A program made the translations under genes and the position numbers. Under the pieces are notes generated by a model. It made no database searches and was not told the origin of the DNA. It worked only from the letters and a program-made list of their open reading frames with translations. Below, in pieces: positions 1 through 5,883 of a stretch of 7,233 bases of DNA; position 1 is the stretch's first letter; every line of letters starts with the position of its first letter. The DNA comes from Actinomycetes bacterium. Its GTDB lineage: Bacteria; Actinomycetota; CADDZG01; JAHWKV01. The stretch lies in contig JAJCYF010000026.1 in NCBI GenBank assembly GCA_029263035.1, forward strand, positions 1 through 7,233, read 5' to 3'.

Positions 1-1069
1 CTGCCAGGAGGCCTGCAAGTCCCATCAACGACGCGAAGAAGGCATCGGTCAGGTCCGGGCTGCCACCCAGCCGCTCGATGATCTGTCTCAGCTGCGGGTT
101 GTCGTCGAAAAGGCTTCCAATGCTTTCGGCAATCGCACCGAAGGCCAGCCCCAGGATCGCCAGCCCGACCGTCCAGGTGGACAGGGTCGCTAGCTGCAGG
201 CGCCAGGCCAGGCCGAAGGCGGTCCCCAGTGCCGGCTTGCCCGCGGCGGGTCCGGGGCGGGGGGGAATCAGCCCGGCCCCCAGGTCCCGGCGTGCGGTGA
301 CGGCGTAGGCCGCGGCGACCGCAACCGCGCATACGGCCAGTGACAGGCCCAAAACCTCCCATCGCTCACCGGCGAAGGGCCGGACCCGCTGACTCCAGCC
401 GATCGGCGACAGCCAGGACATCCACTCCAGATTCGGTGGGCTGTCGCCGACTGCCCGCAAGCCGAACGACAGTCCCAGCAGGGCACCGGCAAAGCCGCTG
501 GCGGCTCTACTCGACTGGGTCAGCTGGGCGACGAACGCGGCCAGGCCACAGAACAGCCACCCGGCGGCGGCGAAGGAGAGCCCGAGCGCCGCTGCTCCTG
601 CCGGGTCCTCACCCAGCGACGCCAGGCCGGCGGCCACCATGACGCCGACGGTTGCGGTGGCCCCCAGGGCCACCGCGAGCGCGGCGGTCAGAGGGGCCAG
701 CCTGCCGACCGGCGCCGCGCAAATAAGCTCAACCCGCCCGCTCTCCTCCTCCGCCCGGGTATGCCGGACCACGGTGAAGATTCCGAGCATTGCCAGCATC
801 ACCGGGCCGAATCCGCCGATCCTCCATGCGGTCAGACCGCCGATCGTTGTCAGGTCGAACGGCGGGCCGGTCAACGCAACCAGCGCCGGGGCGCCGGCCA
901 GGGTGGCGGCGAAACCGGTGCGGGACTCTACCGTCGGGTAGAGCTCCCGGAAAGCCGAGGCCGTGAAGTAGGTGAGCGCCCCGACCCCCACGACCCAAAG
1001 CGCAAGTCGCAGCCGGTCGAGCCGCAGCCCCAGCCGGATCAGCTTTCCCGTCCCGGCGAACCGGCTCAT
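1..1069 (-). CDS. ABC-2 type exporter permease, duplicated two-lobe form (3' end cut by window edge)
   Basis: Integral membrane subunit of a drug-type ABC exporter, of the kind often annotated as 'exporter of polyketide antibiotics'. The frame is open from ATG at 1069 to the left edge, giving 356 residues without a stop. Hydrophobic segments lie near residues 22-42, 77-102, 122-150, 155-185, 188-206 and 240-258. The family motif EEESGRVEL sits at 107-115, followed by APVGR, and matches GEEEAGSLEL in the permease at 4815-5618. After a Pro-rich linker (about 264-278) a second copy of the fold begins: an amphipathic stretch, then a hydrophobic segment at about 299-314. The complete protein is therefore probably about 500-550 residues with roughly 12 membrane spans. 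The start is chosen because its ATG overlaps the stop of the upstream ATPase gene (ATGA); there is no clear Shine-Dalgarno, so translation is probably coupled. The substrate is unknown. Confidence 0.9.
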   Translation of the reverse strand, partial: MSRFAGTGKLIRLGLRLDRLRLALWVVGVGALTYFTASAFRELYPTVESRTGFAATLAGAPALVALTGPPFDLTTIGGLTAWRIGGFGPVMLAMLGIFTVVRHTRAEEESGRVELICAAPVGRLAPLTAALAVALGATATVGVMVAAGLASLGEDPAGAAALGLSFAAAGWLFCGLAAFVAQLTQSSRAASGFAGALLGLSFGLRAVGDSPPNLEWMSWLSPIGWSQRVRPFAGERWEVLGLSLAVCAVAVAAAYAVTARRDLGAGLIPPRPGPAAGKPALGTAFGLAWRLQLATLSTWTVGLAILGLAFGAIAESIGSLFDDNPQLRQIIERLGGSPDLTDAFFASLMGLAGLLA

Positions 1070-1962
1070 TGCGGGGCGGGTTCGATCGAGTAGTGCCTGA
1101 GGAACAGCTCCTCCAGCGTCGCCGGCCGGCTGATCAGGCTCACCACTCCCAGGCGAGTAAGCTCCCCCAGCAGCTTGTCCAGGTGGCCGGGGTCCACCTC
1201 CAGCTCCACCCGGTGGCCTTGTGCCGACACGTTGTGCACCCCCGGTAGAAGCGCCAGCCCAACCGGTGGGTGGACCGTCTCGGCGCTGACCGTCGTGCGG
1301 GAGAGATGGCGAAGCTCGGTCAGCGTGCCGCTCTCCACCGTGCGGCCGTTCCGGATGATGCTGACCCGGTCGCAGAGCGCCTCCACCTCCGCCAGGATGT
1401 GGCTTGAGAGCAGCACTGTGCGGCCCAGCCGACGCTCCTCAAGGATGCAGTCCCGGAACTGCTCCTCCATCAGCGGGTCCAGGCCGGCGGTGGGCTCATC
1501 CAGCATCAGCAGCTCGACGTTGGAGGCCAGAGCTGCAATCAGCGCCACCTTCTGCCGGTTGCCCTTGGAATAGGTGCGGGACTTTTTGGTCAGGTCCAGG
1601 TCGAACTGGGCGACCAGCTGCGCCTTGCGGCCGGAATCCAGGCCGCCCCGCAGGCGTCCCAGAAGATCGATGACCTCGCCGCCGGTAAGGCCCGGCCACA
1701 AGTTGACGTCGCCCGGCACGTACGCCAGCCTGCTGTGCAACGGCACGGTGTCGCGCCACGGATCCATGCCCAGCACCACGGCCTGGCCGGCGTCGGCCCG
1801 GATCAGACCCAACAGGATCCGCAGGGTGGTGGACTTGCCGGAGCCGTTCGGTCCGAGAAAGCCGTGCACCTCTCCGGCCGCAACCGAAAGGTCCAGCTTG
1901 TCGAGCGCCCGGACTGCGCCGAAGGACTTCGAAATACCCGTGATGTCGATGACCGCGCTCAT
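1066..1962 (-). CDS. ABC-2 type exporter ATP-binding protein
   Basis: Cytoplasmic ATPase expected to power the permease encoded directly downstream (4-nt ATGA overlap). It has 298 residues: Walker A GPNGSGKST at 37-45, signature YSKGNRQK at 131-138, Walker B LLMLDEP at 151-157, D-loop GLD at 160-162, H-loop His at 188 (SSH). The Q-loop position reads YVPGDV (81-86), without the usual Gln; the ATPase at 3914-4825 has the same change (YLPGEL), so the two belong to one subfamily. After about residue 225 comes the C-terminal extension of this exporter class, ending in LEELFLRHY (284-291). The ATG at 1962 places the beta-strand preceding Walker A at the normal distance. No Shine-Dalgarno is visible, but a TAGCTT -10-like hexamer lies 6 nt upstream, suggesting a leaderless message. 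The substrate cannot be read from the sequence. Confidence 0.95.
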   Translation of the reverse strand: MSAVIDITGISKSFGAVRALDKLDLSVAAGEVHGFLGPNGSGKSTTLRILLGLIRADAGQAVVLGMDPWRDTVPLHSRLAYVPGDVNLWPGLTGGEVIDLLGRLRGGLDSGRKAQLVAQFDLDLTKKSRTYSKGNRQKVALIAALASNVELLMLDEPTAGLDPLMEEQFRDCILEERRLGRTVLLSSHILAEVEALCDRVSIIRNGRTVESGTLTELRHLSRTTVSAETVHPPVGLALLPGVHNVSAQGHRVELEVDPGHLDKLLGELTRLGVVSLISRPATLEELFLRHYSIEPAPQ

Positions 1963-1968
1963 CGCGCC

Positions 1969-1974
1969 AAGCTA
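1969..1974 (-). promoter_or_regulatory. Candidate -10 box (TAGCTT) for a leaderless ATPase transcript
   Basis: On the minus strand TAGCTT fits the TANNNT pattern common in actinobacterial promoters and is followed by GGCGCG and then the ATG at 1962. That distance would put transcription start at or next to the start codon, which fits the lack of a Shine-Dalgarno. No convincing -35 element is seen 16-18 nt upstream. The call rests on spacing and a short motif only. Confidence 0.35.
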
Positions 1975-2018
1975 CAACTTTCTCGCAGCGGCTGAATCAC
2001 TTTCCCGGGCCGGGCCGT

Positions 2019-2030
2019 ATTGAGGTCAAT
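2019..2030. promoter_or_regulatory. 12-bp palindrome ATTGAGGTCAAT in the divergent intergenic region
   Basis: The arms ATTGA and TCAAT are perfect inverted repeats around GG. The site lies roughly midway between the divergent starts at 1962 and 2081, in an AT-richer patch of an otherwise GC-rich region. It also contains TTGACC (minus strand) and TTGAGG (plus strand), which resemble -35 elements, although no good -10 box stands at the standard distance from either. On the plus strand TACCCT (2050-2055) is a weak -10 candidate. The palindrome may be an operator for one or both divergent operons; which protein binds it is unknown. Confidence 0.35.
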
Positions 2031-2070
2031 TCCTGACCGCATTCCGCCCTACCCTTCAGACACTTGATTC

Positions 2071-2076
2071 GGAGGA
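2071..2076 (+). promoter_or_regulatory. Ribosome binding site GGAGGA that decides an ATT start
   Basis: GGAGGA is the only strong Shine-Dalgarno upstream of the AlkZ-like gene. Four bases later (CAGC) comes ATT at 2081, in frame with the gene. The first in-frame ATG (2150) has no Shine-Dalgarno and would remove conserved N-terminal family sequence. The site therefore argues for initiation at the rare codon ATT. Confidence 0.6.
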
Positions 2077-2080
2077 CAGC

Positions 2081-3214
2081 ATTTTCGCAACCGCAGAAAC
2101 GCCGGCCCTGAGCAACCGGGAGCTGAACCGGGCCACCCTGGCCCGGCAAATGCTTCTGGAACGGGTGGAGCGCCCGGTGCTGGAGGTGATCGACCACCTG
2201 GTGGGCATGCAAGCACAGGAGCCGTTGGACCCCTACCTGGGGCTCTGGTCGCGGATCGAAGGCTTCGACCCGAACGAGCTGGCAGCCCTCCTGTGGGACC
2301 GCAGTGCGGTGCGGGGCACGCTGTTCCGAGGAACTATTCACCTGGCGGGCGCCGGTGACTTCGGTGCGTTGCGCCCTCTGGTGCAGCCGTTGCTGGACCG
2401 CACCTTTCTAAATGGCCGGTCGTTTGGTGCCGGGGTCACCGGCGACCTGCTGGAGGAGGTCCGGCAGGCCTGCATCTCGGCACTTCAGGAGGAGCCGCGC
2501 ACTCGTGGGGAACTGCGCCGGATCCTCCAGGAGCGCTGGCCGGAGAAGGACGCCGACGCCATGTCGTTCCTGCTTTACACCATTCCCCTGATCCAGGTTC
2601 CGCCCCGCGGGGTGTGGGGCAGAACAGGCCCCGCCCGCTGGGCGCCTGCCGGTTATCTCACGCCGGCTACCGTCGATCAGATGGTCCTGCGCTATCTGGC
2701 AGCCTTCGGCCCGGCTGCGGTCGCGGACGCGCGGACCTGGTCCGGCGTGAGCGGCCTCAAGGAGGTGTTCGAGCGGCTTCGGCCCCGTCTGGTGAGCTTT
2801 CGGGATTACGCCGGCCGGGAGTTGTTCGACCTGCCGGACGCGCCCAGGCCCGATGCCGGCACGCCGGCACCGCCCCGGTTTCTCCCGGAGTTCGACAACC
2901 TGCTGTTGTCCCATGAGGACCGGTCTCGCATGACTCCCGAACAGCTCGGCGCCGGGGTCACCAACGTATGGAACACCGCCGGCCGAAGCGGGAAGGCCGT
3001 CAGCTGGTCGATGTTCACGGTGGACGGGTTCGCCGCCGGCACATGGAAGGTGGGAAGGAGCCCCGAGAGCGCGGTCCTGCTTCTCCGGCCCATTGTGGAA
3101 CTGCCGGACACCCAGACGCAGGCGCTGGTCGACGAAGGTCTAAGACTGCTGGGTTTCCTGGCAGCGGATTCGGACCCTGCGGGCCGCGAGGTGAGGTTGT
3201 TGCCGGCCGACTGA
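2081..3214 (+). CDS. AlkZ-like winged-helix DNA glycosylase (HTH_42 family), probable DNA crosslink repair
   Basis: Predicted 377-residue cytoplasmic protein of the HTH_42 (formerly DUF1006) superfamily, which includes Streptomyces AlkZ and E. coli YcaQ/AlkX, glycosylases that unhook interstrand crosslinks. Family landmarks, numbered from the ATT start: LSNRELNRATLARQMLLER (10-28), LVGMQAQ with the QxQ catalytic-type motif at 44-46, RGTIHL at 83-88, LPEFDNLLLSHEDRSR at 268-283 and VDGFAAGTWK at 314-323. AlkZ proteins carry QxQ and YcaQ proteins QxD, so this one reads as AlkZ-like. Length agrees with AlkZ (about 370). No in-frame ATG, GTG or TTG exists between the stop at 2021-2023 and ATG 2150; ATT 2081 follows GGAGGA, whereas ATG 2150 would delete 23 residues. 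The TetR gene follows after 22 nt. Family assignment is firm; glycosylase activity is inferred, as many HTH_42 proteins are uncharacterised. Confidence 0.85.
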   Translation: MFATAETPALSNRELNRATLARQMLLERVERPVLEVIDHLVGMQAQEPLDPYLGLWSRIEGFDPNELAALLWDRSAVRGTLFRGTIHLAGAGDFGALRPLVQPLLDRTFLNGRSFGAGVTGDLLEEVRQACISALQEEPRTRGELRRILQERWPEKDADAMSFLLYTIPLIQVPPRGVWGRTGPARWAPAGYLTPATVDQMVLRYLAAFGPAAVADARTWSGVSGLKEVFERLRPRLVSFRDYAGRELFDLPDAPRPDAGTPAPPRFLPEFDNLLLSHEDRSRMTPEQLGAGVTNVWNTAGRSGKAVSWSMFTVDGFAAGTWKVGRSPESAVLLLRPIVELPDTQTQALVDEGLRLLGFLAADSDPAGREVRLLPAD

Positions 3215-3229
3215 ACGATCGGTTAGCAT
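3200..3229 (+). promoter_or_regulatory. Candidate promoter of the TetR-ABC operon
   Basis: TTGCCG (3200-3205) and TAGCAT (3224-3229) stand 18 nt apart and resemble -35 and -10 boxes. The -10 is followed by 7 nt and then ATG 3237, so a transcript from it would begin at or next to the start codon. The -35 lies inside the 3' end of the AlkZ-like gene. The spacer contains an imperfect palindrome, CTGAACGATCGGTTAG (3211-3226, 12 of 16 positions symmetric), which could be a second regulator site. Confidence 0.5.
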
Positions 3230-3230
3230 A

Positions 3231-3251
3231 CTGTACATGTGTTCAGTACAG
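3231..3251. promoter_or_regulatory. Inverted repeat CTGTAC-N9-GTACAG, probable autoregulatory operator
   Basis: Two perfect 6-bp arms (3231-3236 and 3246-3251) flank a 9-bp centre and cover the predicted transcription start and the start codon of the TetR gene. TetR-family repressors commonly bind inverted repeats of this size in their own promoters, where they block polymerase. Binding by the neighbouring TetR protein is inference from position. Confidence 0.5.
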
Positions 3252-3914
3252 GCGACTCCCCCCGTGCTGCGCCCGGATGTGACCGCCCGGGCGCGCATCC
3301 GGGATGCCGCGATCACCCTGTTCGGTGATCGGGGGTTCGACGGAACCGGCATGCGGGCGATCGCCGCCGCCGCAGGAGTCTCCCCGGCCCTGGTGGTCCA
3401 TCACTTCGGCTCCAAAGCCGGCCTGCGTCAGGTCTGCGACGAGCACGTCGCCGCCGTGGTCCGGGCGACCAAGCAGGAGGCAATGACCGCAGGTCCCCCG
3501 GACCCTCTGGAGTTGTTGCGAACCGCAGACGAAACCCAGCCGCTGCTGCGCTACGTCGCCCGGATGCTTGTCGACGGCTCCCCCGGGGTGGAGGCCCTGG
3601 TGGACACGATTGTGGCCGACGCCGTGGACTACATGGAGGAGGGGGTGGAGGCGGGAACCCTCAGGCCCTCGGAGATGCCCTACGAGCGAGCGGTCCTGCT
3701 GTGCATCTGGCAGCTCGGATCGATAGCCCTGCACTCCCATGTCAAGCGCCTCATGGGGGTGGACCTGCTGGGGGACCGGGCCGCGATCCTAAAGTGGGGC
3801 AGGCCGGCGCTGGAGGTGTTCACCCATGGACTATTTGCCGACGACCGCTGGGAGAAGGCGGTGGCCGGGCTGGACGAAGACCAATTGAAGGATTGTAATG
3901 ACAGGAGGAGCTGA
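3237..3914 (+). CDS. TetR/AcrR family transcriptional regulator
   Basis: One-component DNA-binding regulator of 225 residues. The N-terminal domain (about 17-65) has the TetR helix-turn-helix: ARIRDAAITLFGDRGFDGT, then MRAIAAAAGVSPALVVHHF and GSK, the last matching the family's YxHFxSK. Residues from about 85 to 210 form the variable ligand-binding and dimerisation region; its sequence does not reveal the ligand. It is the first gene of a tight unit: its TGA overlaps the ATG of the exporter ATPase (TGATG). It therefore most likely represses its own operon and is released by an exported compound. ATG 3237 is chosen because a -10-like TAGCAT lies 7 nt before it; there is no Shine-Dalgarno, so a leaderless message is likely. 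A downstream GTG (3264) is possible but less well supported. Confidence 0.92.
   Translation: MCSVQATPPVLRPDVTARARIRDAAITLFGDRGFDGTGMRAIAAAAGVSPALVVHHFGSKAGLRQVCDEHVAAVVRATKQEAMTAGPPDPLELLRTADETQPLLRYVARMLVDGSPGVEALVDTIVADAVDYMEEGVEAGTLRPSEMPYERAVLLCIWQLGSIALHSHVKRLMGVDLLGDRAAILKWGRPALEVFTHGLFADDRWEKAVAGLDEDQLKDCNDRRS
3903..3908 (+). promoter_or_regulatory. Ribosome binding site AGGAGG of the second exporter ATPase
   Basis: A perfect AGGAGG inside the last codons of the TetR gene, 5 nt before ATG 3914. It fixes that start and, with the 1-nt stop/start overlap, indicates coupled but strong translation of the ATPase relative to its leaderless regulator. Confidence 0.8.
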
Positions 3915-4825
3915 TGAGCGGCGAGCCGGCCCTACGGGCGGAGGAACTGGTCAAGGACTACGGCAAGACCCGGGCGCTCTCCGGGGTGACCCTGCAGGTA
4001 GAGCCCGGCGAGGTGTTCGGCTTCATCGGCCCCAACGGCGCCGGTAAGTCGACCACGATCCGGATAATGCTCGACCTGCTGCGTCCCACCTCCGGAACGG
4101 TGGAGGTCCTGGGCCGGCGTCCCCGGAAAGGGGGACCGGATCTGCGCCGGCGCATCGGTTACCTGCCGGGGGAGCTGGTCCTGCCGCCAAAGCGCAAGGC
4201 GGGAGAGTACCTGGCGCACCTGGCGAAGCTGCGCGCCGGAGCGGGGGCGGATCTCATCGAGCCGCTGGCGAAGCGCTTCGGGCTGGACCTGGACAAACCC
4301 ATCAAGAGCCTTTCGAAGGGGAACAAGCAGAAGGTGGGCGTCACCCAGGCGTTCATGCACCGCCCGGAGCTTTTGATCCTTGACGAGCCGACCAGCGGGC
4401 TGGACCCGCTGTTGCAGCAGGAGGTGATGGCGCTGGTTCACGAGGCGGTCGCCGGGGGATCGACGGTTTTCATGTCCTCCCACGTGTTGAGCGAGGTGGA
4501 GGAGATCGCCGGCCGGGTCGGGATCCTGCGGGCCGGCAAGATGGTGGACATCTCTTCGATCGACGACCTGCGCAGCCGGGCGGGTCAGTGGGTGGAGCTG
4601 CGCTTTGCCTCCCCTGTGTCTGCAGAGGAGTTCACCCGCCTTCCGGGGCTGAGCGAGGTTGAGGTGACCGACCACCGGGTCACCTGCCTGTTGCAGGGCG
4701 AGCCCAACGCCCTGCTGAAGACCGCCGCCCGCCACCACGTGGTGGGCTGGTCGGCGAAGGACCGTGATCTGGAGGAGCTGTTCCTGGACTTCTACCGCAC
4801 CGAGGAGGCAACCGATGTCCGCTGA
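3914..4825 (+). CDS. ABC-2 type exporter ATP-binding protein (TetR operon)
   Basis: Cytoplasmic ATPase of 303 residues, partner of the permease encoded next. Walker A GPNGAGKST at 39-47, signature LSKGNKQK at 133-140, Walker B LLILDEP at 153-159, D-loop GLD at 162-164, H-loop His 190 (SSH). The Q-loop region reads IGYLPGEL (81-88), with Gly where Gln is usual. The C-terminal domain after about residue 225 ends in LEELFLDFYR (286-295), parallel to LEELFLRHY in the ATPase at 1066-1962; the two are clear paralogs. The ATG follows AGGAGG by 5 nt and overlaps the TetR stop. The permease gene begins 11 nt before this gene ends. The arrangement TetR-ATPase-permease is typical of drug-responsive efflux operons; the substrate is not evident. 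Confidence 0.96.
   Translation: MSGEPALRAEELVKDYGKTRALSGVTLQVEPGEVFGFIGPNGAGKSTTIRIMLDLLRPTSGTVEVLGRRPRKGGPDLRRRIGYLPGELVLPPKRKAGEYLAHLAKLRAGAGADLIEPLAKRFGLDLDKPIKSLSKGNKQKVGVTQAFMHRPELLILDEPTSGLDPLLQQEVMALVHEAVAGGSTVFMSSHVLSEVEEIAGRVGILRAGKMVDISSIDDLRSRAGQWVELRFASPVSAEEFTRLPGLSEVEVTDHRVTCLLQGEPNALLKTAARHHVVGWSAKDRDLEELFLDFYRTEEATDVR
4803..4808 (+). promoter_or_regulatory. Ribosome binding site AGGAGG that decides the permease start
   Basis: AGGAGG lies within the 3' end of the ATPase gene, 6 nt before ATG 4815. It selects this ATG over the upstream in-frame ATG at 4764, which would add 17 charged, non-family residues translated from the ATPase C-terminal coding region, and over ATG 4830. 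Confidence 0.8.
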
Positions 4826-5618
4826 CGTTATGCCGGTTCTGACCGGGGTCCTGAAAGAGCAGCGGCGGTCGCTGCTGGTCTGGGGCGGCGCCCTGTTTGC
4901 CGTCTCCGCGTTCTACATCAGCTTCTACCCCTCAATCGGCTCCAGCCCGGCGATGCAGGAGGTAATCGACAGCATGCCGGCCGGGGTGGCGGAGGCGCTG
5001 GGCTACGACCAGATCACCAGCGCGGCCGGCTACGTCGGAGCGACGGTGTTCGGCCTGCTGGCGCCGATCCTGCTGCTGGTCTTCGGCATCTCCACCGGGG
5101 CGCGCCTTATCGCCGGCGAGGAGGAGGCGGGTTCGCTGGAGCTGGAGCTGGCTCACCCGATCGGCCGGATGCGCCTGGTGGGGGAGCGCTGGCTGGCCGT
5201 GGCAATAGACCTGGTGCTGCTGGTGATCCCGGTGGTGGCGGCTTCGCTGCTGCTGATTTTCGCCCTGGATCTGGATGTGGAGCTCGGTAACCTGCTGGCG
5301 ATGAGTGTGGGGCTGCTGCTGTTCGCCATGGCGTTCGGCTCGGTGGCGTTCGCCGTCGGCGCCGCCACCGGACGGCGGGCGGTGGCGCTGGGCAGCACGG
5401 CGGCCCTGGCGGTGATCGCCTACATGGCCCACGCCATAGGCCCCCAGATTCAGGGGGGAGAGTGGATGGCGGACCTGTCTCCTTTCGCCTGGTACCTGGG
5501 CAACAAGCCGCTGATGAACGGCTGGGATGTGGGCGGCGTCGGGCTGCTGGCGGCCGTGGTGGTGCTGGCGGTGCCGGTAGCGCTGGCGACCTTCGCCAAC
5601 CGGGACTTCGGAACCTAA
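4815..5618 (+). CDS. ABC-2 type exporter permease, half-size
   Basis: Membrane subunit of 267 residues that pairs with the ATPase encoded just upstream (11-nt overlap). Six hydrophobic segments can be seen at about 18-38, 72-94, 127-150, 158-182, 189-208 and 240-260. The motif GEEEAGSLELEL at 101-112, followed by AHPIGR, is the counterpart of EEESGRVEL plus APVGR in the long permease at 1-1069. This protein has one copy of the six-span fold where the other has two, so it probably works as a homodimer, whereas the long one supplies both lobes in one chain. The start is ATG 4815 because of the AGGAGG 6 nt upstream and because the first transmembrane helix then follows a short cytoplasmic N-terminus. 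Substrate unknown. Confidence 0.93.
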   Translation: MSADVMPVLTGVLKEQRRSLLVWGGALFAVSAFYISFYPSIGSSPAMQEVIDSMPAGVAEALGYDQITSAAGYVGATVFGLLAPILLLVFGISTGARLIAGEEEAGSLELELAHPIGRMRLVGERWLAVAIDLVLLVIPVVAASLLLIFALDLDVELGNLLAMSVGLLLFAMAFGSVAFAVGAATGRRAVALGSTAALAVIAYMAHAIGPQIQGGEWMADLSPFAWYLGNKPLMNGWDVGGVGLLAAVVVLAVPVALATFANRDFGT

Positions 5619-5630
5619 GGGAGGCAGACC

Positions 5631-5825
5631 ATGGCAGATGACGGCACGCCCGATCCGGATGACGACGGGGATCCCGGGAACCAGAAGATGGGGTCCGGGA
5701 TCGCCATCGGTGTCGCCATCGGGGCGGCGCTCGGGATTGCGCTGGACAACCTTGCGATGGGTATGGGTCTCGGGATCACGATCGGTATCGTCTTCGGTGC
5801 CGCCATGGGCCGTAAAGGCAGTTGA
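5631..5825 (+). CDS. Small double glycine-zipper membrane protein, function unknown
   Basis: A 64-residue protein not assigned to a named family. The first 20 residues are acidic and hydrophilic (seven Asp). Residues 21-60 are hydrophobic with glycine every fourth position: 23, 27, 31, 35, then a DN turn at 39-40, then 44, 48, 52, 56 and 60. This suggests a helical hairpin of two glycine-zipper segments, able to pack tightly or oligomerise in the membrane, with a basic C-terminus (RKGS). A strong Shine-Dalgarno (AAGGGAGG, 5617-5624) lies 6 nt before the ATG, and the gene begins 12 nt after the permease stop, so it is very probably co-transcribed with the exporter. It may be an accessory subunit or membrane-stress protein; nothing in the sequence settles this. 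Expression looks real from the ribosome binding site and the ordered repeat. Confidence 0.8.
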   Translation: MADDGTPDPDDDGDPGNQKMGSGIAIGVAIGAALGIALDNLAMGMGLGITIGIVFGAAMGRKGS

Positions 5826-5853
5826 GTTAGACCCAGGGGCTGCGGGATGGCTT

Positions 5854-5883
5854 CCCGGCCCTACCCCTTCCGGTAGAGCCGGG
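5854..5883. terminator. Hairpin between convergent operons, possible bidirectional terminator
   Basis: CCCGGC (5854-5859) pairs with GCCGGG (5878-5883), then a C-A mismatch, then CTACC (5861-5865) pairs with GGTAG (5872-5876) around a 6-nt loop. It lies 28 nt after the stop of the glycine-zipper gene and covers the stop codon of the convergent permease gene. Neither side has a U-tract, so this would be the U-less hairpin type proposed for high-GC actinobacteria. The stem also encodes the last residues of the permease, so some symmetry may be coincidental. Confidence 0.4.

Noticed and set aside
248..265. G-rich tract (G3, G4 and G7 runs) with G-quadruplex potential
   Set aside because: It encodes the Pro-rich linker of the long permease on the other strand, and such runs are expected by chance in DNA of this composition; nothing ties it to regulation.
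1994..2070. GAATCA (1994-1999) and TGATTC (2065-2070) as a long-range inverted repeat
   Set aside because: Six-base arms 65 nt apart are too weak to support a site or structure.
2408..2914. Open 168-codon reading frame on the minus strand
   Set aside because: It is antisense to the AlkZ-like gene and shows no family motif or ribosome binding site.
2150..3214. ATG 2150 as the start of the AlkZ-like gene
   Set aside because: It lacks a Shine-Dalgarno and removes the conserved N-terminal LSNRELNRATLARQ stretch that the upstream DNA encodes in frame.
3932..4738. Open 268-codon reading frame on the minus strand
   Set aside because: It lies antisense to the clearly coding ATPase, its product is rich in His, Gln and Arg without family motifs, and it arises from GC-rich codon structure.
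4764..4814. N-terminal extension of the half-size permease from ATG 4764
   Set aside because: These 17 residues are an alternative reading of the ATPase C-terminal coding sequence, and AGGAGG points to ATG 4815.
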